Of a stretch of 64,000 nucleotides of DNA, positions 37,638 through 47,254 are shown piece by piece. The position numbers and the translations under genes were made by a program. Position 1 is the first letter of the stretch; the number at the start of each line of letters is the position of its first letter. The notes under the pieces were generated by a model. That model saw only the letters and a list, made by a program, of their open reading frames with translations, was not told where the DNA came from and ran no database searches. Location of the stretch: assembly GCF_013410565.1 (NCBI RefSeq), contig NZ_JACCFO010000001.1, forward strand, positions 2,666,001 to 2,730,000, given 5' to 3'. This DNA is from Streptomonospora nanhaiensis (GTDB taxonomy: Bacteria; Actinomycetota; Actinomycetes; Streptosporangiales; Streptosporangiaceae).

Positions 37638-38699
37638 GTGGCATACCCGGGCGCCCCACACCCCGGCGACCAGTCGCCTCTGGTCACCGGCGATGCCGTT
37701 GTGCTGGACCTGCGGCCGGCCGGCTTCGCCACGCGCATGGCCGCGCTGATCATCGACATGGTGGTGCAGGTCGTCGCGCTCTTCGGCGCGGTGCTGCTGG
37801 TGGTGTTCATCGGCACCGGGGTCGACCCCGCCGCCACGGCCGCCGTCAACCTCGCGCTGACCGTGCTGATCATGGTCGGATACCCGGCCGCCGTGGAGAC
37901 CCTGACGCGCGGGCTGTCGCTCGGCAAGGTCGCGCTGGGGCTGCGCGTGGTGGGCGTCGACGGCTCGCCGGAGCGCTTCCGCCAGGCGCTGGCCCGCGCG
38001 CTCGCCTCCGCGGTCGAGATCTGGATGGTGCCCGTGGTGGCGCTGACCTGCTCGCTGGTCAACCGCGACGGTCGCCGGGTGGGTGACTTCATCGCGGGGA
38101 CCCTGGTGGTGCACGAGCGCGCCGGGCGGCGCCCCGAGGAAGCGCTGCCCATGCCGCCGCACCTGGCGGAGTGGGCGCGCGGTGCGGAGCTGTCCCGGCT
38201 GTCGCCGGAGACGGCCGGCACGGCGCGGCAGTACCTGCTGCGGTTCGAGGAGTTGACCGAGGAGTCCCGCCGCGAGATGGGCACGCGCATCGCCGACCTG
38301 GTGGCCGCGTCGGTCAGCCCTCCCCCGCCGCCCTACACCACCCCGCCCGACTACCTCGCCGCCGTCCTGGCCGAACGCCGACGCCGCGAGGAGGCCAAGC
38401 TGGCCGAGCGCCGGGCGACCGCCGCCCCGGGCGGCGGCCCCTGGGGTGCCGGTCCGGGCGGCGGCACACCGGGCGGGAGCGGTCCGGACGGCAGCGCTCC
38501 CGGCGGTGGCGACCCGTGGTCCGCCGGCCGTCCGGCCAACGGCGCTCCCGGCGCCGGTAACACGGGAGGCGCCGCCGGCACCGGCGGCACGGGCGGGAGG
38601 GGAGGCATGGGCGGCGCCAACGGCTTCGGCAGCCTGCCCACCCGGCCCTCGGGCCCGACGGCCCCCGACTCGGACGGCTCCGCCCACGGCCACGGCTGA
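37638..38699 (+). CDS. RDD family membrane protein
   Basis: This 353-residue protein has an RDD domain (about 22-155), with RPAGFATRMAALIIDMVVQ and the second signature TRGLSLGKVALGLRVVGVDG, and three hydrophobic segments. It has a cytoplasmic C-terminal region with a charged helix (LAAVLAERRRREEAKLAERR, about 250-270) and a Gly/Pro-rich tail to the end. RDD proteins are often Na+/H+ antiporter-like or of unknown function. The GTG at 37638 is supported by GGAAGG 8 bases upstream; a longer frame exists but covers the SpoIIM-like gene. Divergent to SpoIIM, as in other actinomycetes, it marks the right border of the MoxR cluster. Confidence 0.9.
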   Translation: MAYPGAPHPGDQSPLVTGDAVVLDLRPAGFATRMAALIIDMVVQVVALFGAVLLVVFIGTGVDPAATAAVNLALTVLIMVGYPAAVETLTRGLSLGKVALGLRVVGVDGSPERFRQALARALASAVEIWMVPVVALTCSLVNRDGRRVGDFIAGTLVVHERAGRRPEEALPMPPHLAEWARGAELSRLSPETAGTARQYLLRFEELTEESRREMGTRIADLVAASVSPPPPPYTTPPDYLAAVLAERRRREEAKLAERRATAAPGGGPWGAGPGGGTPGGSGPDGSAPGGGDPWSAGRPANGAPGAGNTGGAAGTGGTGGRGGMGGANGFGSLPTRPSGPTAPDSDGSAHGHG

Positions 38700-39118
38700 C
38701 CGCTCTGCCTCAGACCTCGCGGCGTTGGAGCCAAGCGGGCGGCCCGGCGCGGTTGGGCAGCGGGGCGCCGCCAGGCGACCAACGGTCCCCGAGTGCGGAT
38801 GCCCGGGGTCGCGACGGGGCACCGAAGGCAGCGGATGACTCCGGCGGGCGGACAACGCATCCCGAGCGGACGGCCGCGCCCCGACGGGCGCCAAGGACAG
38901 CGCGGGAACCGACCGGGCGATCACCGACGCCCGAATCAACGGCACCCAGGGCACCCGGGGGTGCGGGCGGTCGGCGGATCGGTCGTGGTGAGGGCGAGGT
39001 TGCGCGGGGCGAGGGCCCTGTTGTCCATGGCGCCCCTGGCGCACGGACGAGACCGCGCGGCTGGTGCCTTCGAGCGGGCCGCCATGCCCCCTGGCCCGAA
39101 TTGCCGCAATCGCCCCCC

Positions 39119-39266
39119 TGGCGTCTCACATTACGAGACAAGAGACCGCCTTCCGCGACGATCTACACGCTTGGAAGCTCGAACGCACCCAAAACCGTAG
39201 ATCGTCACCCCGAAAAACCGACATAGACACCAAATCGGCCAGCTCCCAGCATGTGGCGTCTCACAT
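39119..39266. repeat. 13-bp direct repeat TGGCGTCTCACAT enclosing 122 bases
   Basis: Copies lie at 39119-39131 and 39254-39266. Between them the inverted repeat GACGATCTAC (39157-39166) / GTAGATCGTC (39197-39206) forms a 10-bp stem. The first copy also starts a GTCTC/GAGAC dyad (39123-39139). Confidence 0.75.
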
Positions 39267-39330
39267 GATGGACATCAAAGGGCCCGGCGCCGCTCGAAAG
39301 GCACCGCTCTCCGCCCAAGCGGCCTGACAA

Positions 39331-39357
39331 TACGGGCATTTGCCGTCAAATGCCGTA
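39331..39357. repeat. Near-perfect palindrome with GGCATTTG/CAAATGCC core
   Basis: Arms GGCATTTG (39335-39342) and CAAATGCC (39347-39354) are perfect around CCGT and extend outward to TACGG/CCGTA with a single bulged G. The arms are long and AT-containing in a GC-rich genome, which suggests an operator or an element end. No U-tract follows on either strand. Confidence 0.65.
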
Positions 39358-39685
39358 GTTGAAAGCAGACCCGTCCGGGGTTTTCGTCTGCCGCCCTTGC
39401 CAAGGGCGAACCCCAGCCACCGAACACGGCCGAATGCGCCGGTCGACCCGGCGGCCGCCCCACCGCCTCACGCGTGGTCCCGGGGCGGGGCCCCTCGGCG
39501 CCCCGACGCGGCCCTCGCCAGCCACCCCCGGAACCGATCACCGCCCGCCCGAGCCACCCGCCGCCCCGACACGACCGCAACCGCCCCCACACCCGCACCG
39601 CTGACCACCGGCCCCGAGCCCATGCCCGAGCCCGGCCCGAGTCCAAGCCCCACCACCCCGGACCCCGGACCGGCCTCCGGTTCTC

Positions 39686-40948
39686 TCAGGCGCGCCAGGA
39701 GTTGAGGTACTCCTCCTGCCCCTCCGTCAGGCTGTCGATCCGGACGCCCAGCGCCTCCAACTCCAGGCGGGCGACCTCGGTGTCGATGCGGCGCGGGACC
39801 TCCAGGACGCCCGGCTCCAGCTCCGCGTGGTTCTCGGCGAGCCAGGCCACCGTCAGGGCCTGGACCGAGAAGGACATGTCCATCACCGCCGCCGGGTGCC
39901 CCTCGGCGGCGCCGAGGTTGACCAGGCGGCCCTCGGCCAGCAGCACGATGCGGCGGCCGTCGCCCAGGACGTACTCGTCGGCCTGCGGCCGAACCTCGCG
40001 GCGGACCTCCACCGCCATCGCCTCCAGCGCGGGCAGGTCGATCTCGACGTCGAAGTGGCCGGAGTTGGCCAGCACCGCGCCGTCCTTCAGGCTCGCCAGG
40101 TGCTCGGCGCGGACCACGTCGCGGTTGCCCGTCACCGTCACCAGCACGTCGCCGATGGGCGCGGCCTCCTCCATCGGCAGCACGGTGTAGCCCTGCATCA
40201 CCGCGTCGAGCGCCTTCACCGGGTCGACCTCGGTGACCACCACCCGCGCGCCCATCCCCCGCGCCCGCTCGGCCAGGCCCCGGCCGCAGTAGCCGAACCC
40301 GGCCACGACCATGGTGCGCCCCGCCAGCATGGCGTTGGTGGCGCGCATGATGCCGTCGAGGGTGGACTGCCCGGTGCCGTAGCGGTTGTCGAACATCCGC
40401 TTGGTGGCGGTGTCGTTGACGGCCACCATCGGCAGCCGCAGCGCGCCCTCCGCGCTCATCCGGTGCAGCCGGATGACCCCGGTGGTGGTCTGCTCGCAGC
40501 CGGCCACCGCCTCCTCCAGCAGCTCGGGCCGCTCCAGGTGGGCGATATTGACCAGGTCGCAGCCGTCGTCCAGGAGCAGGTGCGGGCGCCGCTCCAGCAC
40601 CGTGGCGAGGTTGCGGTCGTAGGCGGCGGGGTCCATGCCCGCGCGCGCGAACACCGATATCCCGTACTCGGCCACCAGCGCGGCGGCGGTGTCGTCCTGC
40701 GTGGACAGCGGGTTGGAGGCGGCCAGCGCGATCTCGGCGCCGCCCGCCTTCAGCGCCCGCAGCAGGTTCGCGGTCTCGGCCGTCACGTGCATGCACGCCG
40801 CGATGCGCCGCCCCGCGAGCGGCCGCTCGGCGGCGAAGCGGTCGCGCACCCGCCCCAGCGCGGGCATGGCGCGTTCGGCCCATTCGACGCGGCGGACCCC
40901 GGCCTGCGCCAGGCCGAGGTCCGCGACGTCATGCTCTGGTAGTGCCAT
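39686..40948 (-). CDS. Adenosylhomocysteinase-like protein, short (archaeal/Thermotoga-type) paralogue
   Basis: This 420-residue SAHase homologue keeps the NAD-binding fold (VVAGFGYCGRGLAERARGMGARVVVTEVDP) and most catalytic residues. These are the His in CMHVTAETANLL, the Asp in LLDDGCDLVNI, Lys/Asp/Asn in NDTATKRMFDNRYG and the His in LANSGHFDVEID. The usual EETTTG reads EQTTTG, replacing the catalytic Glu by Gln. The C-terminal KPDHYRY tail that reaches into the neighbouring subunit is absent, and the protein lacks the insertions of the canonical enzyme, as in archaeal and Thermotoga forms. It follows the canonical ahcY gene by 31 bases on the same strand. A homologue of this general type in Methanocaldococcus hydrolyses S-inosylhomocysteine, so a different nucleoside substrate is conceivable. 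Confidence 0.88.
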   Translation of the reverse strand: MALPEHDVADLGLAQAGVRRVEWAERAMPALGRVRDRFAAERPLAGRRIAACMHVTAETANLLRALKAGGAEIALAASNPLSTQDDTAAALVAEYGISVFARAGMDPAAYDRNLATVLERRPHLLLDDGCDLVNIAHLERPELLEEAVAGCEQTTTGVIRLHRMSAEGALRLPMVAVNDTATKRMFDNRYGTGQSTLDGIMRATNAMLAGRTMVVAGFGYCGRGLAERARGMGARVVVTEVDPVKALDAVMQGYTVLPMEEAAPIGDVLVTVTGNRDVVRAEHLASLKDGAVLANSGHFDVEIDLPALEAMAVEVRREVRPQADEYVLGDGRRIVLLAEGRLVNLGAAEGHPAAVMDMSFSVQALTVAWLAENHAELEPGVLEVPRRIDTEVARLELEALGVRIDSLTEGQEEYLNSWRA

Positions 40949-40979
40949 CCGGCGGATTCTTCCGATCCCCCGCGCCGAC

Positions 40980-42416
<1,437 letters not shown>

Positions 42417-42495
42417 GCGTCTTTTCTCCTCCTGGTGGATGCGCACCGAGTCTAAGCGGCTACACCCGCCTCCGGCACGGCCGAACGGGCCAAAT

Positions 42496-42511
42496 TGACA
42501 CGCGATTGTCA
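42496..42511. promoter_or_regulatory. Inverted repeat TGACA-N6-TGTCA between ahcY and merR
   Basis: Arms TGACA (42496-42500) and TGTCA (42507-42511) lie in the 139-base divergent region. The site is upstream of both the putative ahcY -10 box and the TAGAGT hexamer (42542-42547) of the leaderless merR, so it could be the operator of the MerR protein. Confidence 0.45.
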
Positions 42512-42555
42512 GATTCGCGCGGAGGGCACGGGGGAGGCCGCTAGAGTGGCTGCCC

Positions 42556-43032
42556 ATGGCGCATGCTGACGACCGCGCGGGCACCGCGCGCCCCTCCCCG
42601 GCCGCCTACCGGCGCCCCGCGCCGGGCGGCCCGGCTCCGGCGGCTCCCGGCCGCGCGGCCCCGGCCCTGCCCATCTCCGCCGCCGCCGAGCGCCTGGGCA
42701 CCAGCCCGCGCATGCTGCGCTACCGCGAGGCGCTGGGGCTGGTGCCGCCCACCAAGGAGCAGCCCACGGGCCGGGGACACCGGCACCGCCGCTTCAGCGA
42801 GGACGACCTGGGCGCGGTGGCCGCGGGCCTGGAACTGGAGCGCGCCTACGGCATCCCGCCGGCCGCGCTGGCGTTCGCGCTGCGGGTGCTGGCCGAGCCC
42901 GCGACGCTCGCGCGGGTGCGGTCCTTCGGCGAGCGGGTGGGCCGCCTGGCCCCAGCGCCGGCCCGCGCCATGGACTTCGAGAAGCAGAAGGCGCTGCGCC
43001 TGCTCCGCCGCCGCGAGCGCGGGACGCCCTAG
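42556..43032 (+). CDS. MerR-family transcriptional regulator
   Basis: This 158-residue protein has a disordered Pro/Ala-rich start followed by a MerR-type helix-turn-helix (about 36-105, [27 protein letters not shown] and the wing [13 protein letters not shown]). A short helical C-terminus (about 106-158) lacks the cysteines of metal sensors and any obvious ligand domain. It resembles the short GlnR/TnrA-like MerR proteins that bind as dimers. No Shine-Dalgarno precedes the ATG; TAGAGT ends 8 bases before it, so the message is probably leaderless. Divergent from ahcY with a palindrome between, it may regulate methyl-cycle genes; this is inference from position. Confidence 0.85.
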   Translation: MAHADDRAGTARPSPAAYRRPAPGGPAPAAPGRAAPALPISAAAERLGTSPRMLRYREALGLVPPTKEQPTGRGHRHRRFSEDDLGAVAAGLELERAYGIPPAALAFALRVLAEPATLARVRSFGERVGRLAPAPARAMDFEKQKALRLLRRRERGTP

Positions 43033-43111
43033 GCGCGCCGTACGCCCGCCGGGTCCGCACCGCCCCGCTCGGCACCACCCCGCCCGCCCCGTCCGGTGCC
43101 GGGCCCGGCGC

Positions 43112-45205
43112 TCACAGGTCGGTGGCCGCCGCGATGCGCTCCCCCAGCCCGGGGGCCAGCGTGCGCATGTAGGTGGTGGTGATGTGGCCGGTGTCCCAGT
43201 ACACGAGGATGTTGCCGATCACCGCCGGGCACCGGTCGCCGTCGCACATGTGGTCGGTCATGTCGATGAACGCGACGTTGTCGGGGACGTCCTCCAGCTT
43301 CTCCAGCGGGGACTCCGCGTCCATGGAGAACGAGCGGTCGGCAACGCACGCCTCGGGGCCGTCCTCGGCGACGCACTCGGGGGCGTCGAAGGGCATGCGC
43401 GGGGTGTCGCGGACCGCGACGACGTCGATGCCCATGCGGTCCAGCTCCCGCCAGCGGTCCACGTAGCCCTCGACCACGACCTCGCCGCCGAACCCGGCCT
43501 CGCCGTCGATGCTGGTGCTGGTGGCGGTGGTGAACACGGCGTCGGGCCGCAGCCGCCGCAGTTCGTCGAGCACCCCGGAGTTCCACTGAGCGCAGGAGTG
43601 GTACTCCTCGCCCCGGTAGACCTGCACGATGTCGGTGAACAGGCACGAACCCTTGATGATGTTGACGACCCGCCAGTCGCGGTCCTCGGCGATCTCCATC
43701 AGCGCGGGGAACCAGTGCGCCGCATGGGAGGCGCCCACCAGGGCGACGGTGTGCTCGGCGTCGTCGGGGCCGTAGACGCAGGTCAGGACCTCGGACTTGC
43801 CGGTCTCCTGGTTGCAGCCGTCGGCATAGGTGCGGGGGACGTCGTCGGCGGCGTCGGCGGGCGCGGGGTAGACCGGCACCGGGGCCTGGTCCTGCTGGGC
43901 GGCCGGCGCCGTGAGCGCCTGCGCGCCGGTGTAGGAGCCGGACTGCTCGACGGCCAACTCCTGCTGGCGCTGCTGCTCGGTCAGGTAGCCCGACCACAGG
44001 CCGGTGGCCGCCAGGACGGGCACCAGGAACGCCGCGCCCACCGCCAGCGACCACCGGCGCGCGGGGCGCACCCGGGTGAACACGTCGACCCGGGTCTCGG
44101 TGATCCACCGGGTGGCGACCGCGAGCAGCATCGACACCGCCAGGACCGCGAACCCGCCGGTGAGGCTGGGCAGGGTGCGGTCGGTGACCTCCAGGTAGCA
44201 GATCAGCACGGGCCAGTGCCACAGGTAGAGCGCGTAGGCGTGGTCGCCGACGTAGTGCATGGCGCGCAGGTTGAGCAGGCGGTCCACGGCCAGCGGGCGG
44301 CCGGTGGTGCCGGCCGCGATCACCAGCACCGCGGCCATGGTCGGCCACAGCGCGATGTAGCCGGGGAAGAGCGTGGAGACCTGCACCAGCAGGCCGCACA
44401 GCACCAGGGCGGCCACGCCGGTCCAGCCCAGCAGCACGCGCAGCCACATCGGGAGGCGCAGGTGCGGCAGCGCGAGGGCGAGCAGGCCGCCCAGCGCGAA
44501 CTCCCACAGGCGGGCGCCGAGGTCGAAGTAGGCCCACGCCTGCTGCGAGGCGGTGGTGACCACGGAGTAGGCCAGCGAGGCGGTGAAGACCAGGCCCAGG
44601 CCCACGGCGACCGCGCCGCGCGGGGAGGGCCGCTTGGCGCGGGCCGCGAGCCAGGCGGCGCCGCCGATGAGGAAGGGCCACAGCAGGTAGAACTGGCCCT
44701 GGATGGACAGCGACCAGAAGTGCTGGACCGGGCTGGCCACGCCGCTGCGCGCCAGGTAGTCGACCGAGTTGAGCGCCAGGTGCCAGTTCTCGTAGTACAG
44801 GGCGGCGGCGACGACCTCGGCGATGACGTCGCGCCAGCGGTCGGCGGGCAGGAACAGGTAGGTGGCGGTCAGGATGCCCGCGAGCACCACGGCGGCGCCG
44901 GGCACCAGCCGCTTGACCATGCGGGTCCAGAAGGCGGCGAAGCCGATGCCGCCCTTGCGCTCCACCGAGCGCAGCAGGGAGCCGGTGATCAGAAAGCCGG
45001 TGAGCAGCAGGAAGACGTCGACGCCGCCGGAGACCCGGCCGAGCCAGATGTGGTAGACCGCCACGAGCAGCACCGCGACGGCGCGCAGGCCCTGGATCTC
45101 GGGGCGGTAGGTGGACCCCTTGGCCGGTGCGCGCCCGGCGGGGGCCTGGTGTGCCGCTGGGGCGGGGGGCGGCGCGGCGGAAGCGGAGTCGGGGGTCGAC
45201 TGCAC
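43112..45205 (-). CDS. OafA/YrhL-type acyltransferase with C-terminal SGNH domain
   Basis: This 697-residue membrane protein has an N-terminal acyltransferase-3 domain of about ten helices, starting with YRPEIQGLRAVAVLLVAVYHIW, where His52 is the catalytic His. The RHWSLxxQxxFY-like block reads VQHFWSLSIQGQFYLLWPFL, and YALYLWHWPVL is present. After the last helix (about 395-415) comes a periplasmic-side SGNH esterase/acyltransferase domain with VALVGASHAAHW near residue 490 and the Asp-His pair YWDTGH (D671, H674). Such fusions O-acylate peptidoglycan, teichoic acids or exopolysaccharides, the SGNH domain transferring the group outside the cell. The GTG at 45205 is one of two possible starts; another GTG lies 33 bases upstream. 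No operon partners. Confidence 0.92.
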   Translation of the reverse strand: MQSTPDSASAAPPPAPAAHQAPAGRAPAKGSTYRPEIQGLRAVAVLLVAVYHIWLGRVSGGVDVFLLLTGFLITGSLLRSVERKGGIGFAAFWTRMVKRLVPGAAVVLAGILTATYLFLPADRWRDVIAEVVAAALYYENWHLALNSVDYLARSGVASPVQHFWSLSIQGQFYLLWPFLIGGAAWLAARAKRPSPRGAVAVGLGLVFTASLAYSVVTTASQQAWAYFDLGARLWEFALGGLLALALPHLRLPMWLRVLLGWTGVAALVLCGLLVQVSTLFPGYIALWPTMAAVLVIAAGTTGRPLAVDRLLNLRAMHYVGDHAYALYLWHWPVLICYLEVTDRTLPSLTGGFAVLAVSMLLAVATRWITETRVDVFTRVRPARRWSLAVGAAFLVPVLAATGLWSGYLTEQQRQQELAVEQSGSYTGAQALTAPAAQQDQAPVPVYPAPADAADDVPRTYADGCNQETGKSEVLTCVYGPDDAEHTVALVGASHAAHWFPALMEIAEDRDWRVVNIIKGSCLFTDIVQVYRGEEYHSCAQWNSGVLDELRRLRPDAVFTTATSTSIDGEAGFGGEVVVEGYVDRWRELDRMGIDVVAVRDTPRMPFDAPECVAEDGPEACVADRSFSMDAESPLEKLEDVPDNVAFIDMTDHMCDGDRCPAVIGNILVYWDTGHITTTYMRTLAPGLGERIAAATDL

Positions 45206-45673
45206 GGGAACGACTACCTCACTTACGTTGCACACCGGGGGGTGCGGCCGGGACGCTGCGGGGGTCGTTCGCTGACCACTGCCGGTGGGGTGGGGATGCG
45301 CGAGCCATGGGGTGGCCCGGGGGCCGGGACACGGCGGGCGAGACCCACGCTCAGGCCGCTTGCGGGCAGGCGGAAACGGCCGGTCCGTGGAGCAGCGGAT
45401 CGGCGCCTGTGCCCAGGGGGGATCCCCTACATTCCAGTCAACCGGCTCGCGCTGCCCCAGCGCCAGCCGGACCGCCAGACTGTGCACAGCCGAAGGAACG
45501 GCTCGGCGCCACCGTGGGATGTTCTCCCAGTCCCGTTACAGCTAAGAGTACGGGAGTTGAACCAAGGACCACATTCTTCCCGGTCTCCGTGCATTGCACG
45601 CTTTCCAGTCCCTTTCACCATGCGATCGGACGAGCCGGGTTTTATCCACCTCTCCGCGGGCTACGGTGACACC
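45206..45673. other. Divergent intergenic region
   Basis: This region separates the leftward acyltransferase from the rightward hypothetical gene. No gene is visible. The part 45480-45670 is less GC-rich; a TTCAACTCC stretch on the minus strand looked like a tRNA T-arm but does not pair. TACGGT at 45662-45667 is a likely -10 box of the rightward gene. Confidence 0.4.
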
Positions 45674-47212
45674 GTGGACACCCGACGACGCGGTCGCACC
45701 CTGGTTCCCGACGGCTTCCCCGAGGCCGTGCACCGACGGCTGGCCGGCCTCGACCGGCTCCGTGAGCTGTGGGCGGAGCGCCGCCGCCACGGCATCAGCT
45801 CCGCCGACCCCGCCGCCGTGCGCGACGGGGCCCGCCGCCGCATCGAGGAGCTGCGCGCCCTGGCCGGACTCCCGCCGCTGCCGCCCGACCGGCTGCGCGC
45901 CGAGGAGGACGCCCTCGTCGCCCTGGCCGACGACTCCCGTGCGGGTGTGCGCCTCAACGCCGACTACTTCGACACGCTCGTGCGCGCCGTCCCCGACTTC
46001 TCGCCGCCGCTGCCCGCGCCCGAGCGCGTGGGCGCGCTGCTGGCCGAGGCCGCGGCGATCGAGACCCATCCGCTGATCCGCGCCGCCCACCTCTTCCTGA
46101 CCTGCGCAGACGCCCTGAACGGCGCGCCCGCGCCGCCACCGCCGCACGCGGTGGGCCCCCTGGCCGGGCCCCGCCGGGGGCGCGACGGCGCCGACACCCC
46201 CCTGCCCGCCGGAGCGGCCGGCCCCGGCCCCGACGGGGCGGCTTACCGCGGCGCGGCCGGCGCCGCCTCCGGCGTCCTCACCCTCCCCGGGGTCGGCGAC
46301 ATCCCGGTCAGCACCGCGGCCGCCGCGCCCGCCGCCGACGACCCCGCCGCGCCGCCCGCCGTGCGCTCGCCCGGCCCCGGCGACGGCGCCGCGCCCGCCG
46401 GGCCTCCGGCGCCCCGGCGCGGCGGCGGCCCGCCCGCCCACCTGCGCCCCCTGCCCTGGGTGCTGGCGTCGCTGTCGCTCATGCGCTCCGACCTCCCGCC
46501 CCCGGCGATCGACCGGCGCGCCGCCCCGCCGCCCGCCGCCGCGCCGGCACCCGGCGCCTCGGGCGCCGACCGGGCGCACGGCCCCGTCGAACGCCTGTCC
46601 GCCATGGTGCTGCTGCTGGCCGACCTGGAGACCGCCGCGCTGCGCGCCGAGCTGAGCCGGCCCGCGCGCCTGCCCGGCGCCCTGCGCCCCGACAGCACGT
46701 GCCTGGGCCGGGCCGTGCACCGCCGGGTGGTCAACCACCTGCGGCTGCGCTGCGACTCCCTGCGCATGGTGCTGCGCGAGCTCGACCCCGCAGCGCGCAC
46801 CTCGGTGGGCTCCTCGGCCGAGCCCGAAGGCCCCGCCCCCGGATCCCCCGGCGTCCCGGGGGTGCCCCCGCCGGCCGAGCGCCGGGCCGCTGCGGCGCGG
46901 CGCGCGCTGTTCACCCCGGGGCCCAACGAGTGGCGGGCCTCGGTCGACGTCGACCTCGCCGACGGCGCCCTGCGGCTGCTGGTGCTCGTGCAGGAGGTGG
47001 GCGACCCCGCCTCGGGCGTGCTCGCGGTCACGGCCGACGGGCGCCTGGCCACCGGGGAGGGCGTGGTCGACGTGCTCGACCTCGGCTGCGCCGACTGCGT
47101 GACCCTGGTGCCCGCCGACGCCGCCGACGACCGCTGGCCCGAGGTCGAGGCGTTCGCCGACGACGTTCTCTCGCGGGCGGTCGGGCACCTCACCCGCGCG
47201 GCGCGCTACTGA
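45674..47212 (+). CDS. Hypothetical protein, low-complexity middle
   Basis: I do not recognise this protein of about 512 residues. The N-terminal 150 residues are helical and charged (FPEAVHRRLAGLDRLRELWAERRRHG...DALVALADDSRAGVRLNADYFDTLVRAVPDFSPP). Residues about 160-290 are Pro/Ala/Gly-rich and probably disordered. The C-terminal 220 residues are again folded, including PARLPGALRPDSTCLGRAVHRRVVNHLRLRCDSLRMVLREL and a terminal domain with RLLVLVQEVGDP...LDLGCADCVTLVPAD. There is no signal peptide or membrane segment. The GTG at 45674 is preceded at 6 bases by TACGGT, suggesting a leaderless start; an ATG at 45620 is the alternative. It is convergent with the protein kinase gene. Confidence 0.65.
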   Translation: MDTRRRGRTLVPDGFPEAVHRRLAGLDRLRELWAERRRHGISSADPAAVRDGARRRIEELRALAGLPPLPPDRLRAEEDALVALADDSRAGVRLNADYFDTLVRAVPDFSPPLPAPERVGALLAEAAAIETHPLIRAAHLFLTCADALNGAPAPPPPHAVGPLAGPRRGRDGADTPLPAGAAGPGPDGAAYRGAAGAASGVLTLPGVGDIPVSTAAAAPAADDPAAPPAVRSPGPGDGAAPAGPPAPRRGGGPPAHLRPLPWVLASLSLMRSDLPPPAIDRRAAPPPAAAPAPGASGADRAHGPVERLSAMVLLLADLETAALRAELSRPARLPGALRPDSTCLGRAVHRRVVNHLRLRCDSLRMVLRELDPAARTSVGSSAEPEGPAPGSPGVPGVPPPAERRAAAARRALFTPGPNEWRASVDVDLADGALRLLVLVQEVGDPASGVLAVTADGRLATGEGVVDVLDLGCADCVTLVPADAADDRWPEVEAFADDVLSRAVGHLTRAARY

Positions 47213-47254
47213 GCGCGGCCGCCGGACCCGCCCGGGCCGCCGGGGATCGGGCGG

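Larger units (their letters stand above)
38700..39685. other. Long intergenic region of atypical composition
   Basis: These 986 bases hold no gene I can defend. The segment 39100-39370 is much less GC-rich than the genome average here and carries several repeats that are listed separately: a 13-bp direct repeat, a 10-bp inverted repeat around a 30-base spacer, and a long nearly perfect palindrome. Candidate frames of 87-157 residues show no family resemblance. It may be the remnant of a horizontally acquired or deleted element. Confidence 0.4.

Noticed and set aside
38753-39327. Three overlapping frames of 87-157 codons in the RDD-SAHase gap
   Set aside because: No supporting codon bias, ribosome site or family; the region carries repeats instead.
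42417-42480. SAH riboswitch upstream of ahcY
   Set aside because: The leader after the likely -10 box is only about 25 bases and lacks the conserved SAH-aptamer sequences.
42563-45600. N-terminal 1,000 codons of a 1,549-codon plus-strand frame
   Set aside because: This part overlaps merR in another frame and the acyltransferase-SGNH gene on the opposite strand; only the portion after about 45620 is credible as a gene.
45540-45625. tRNA-like TTCAACTCC on the minus strand
   Set aside because: The flanking bases do not form a T-stem, and no acceptor or anticodon stem can be drawn.
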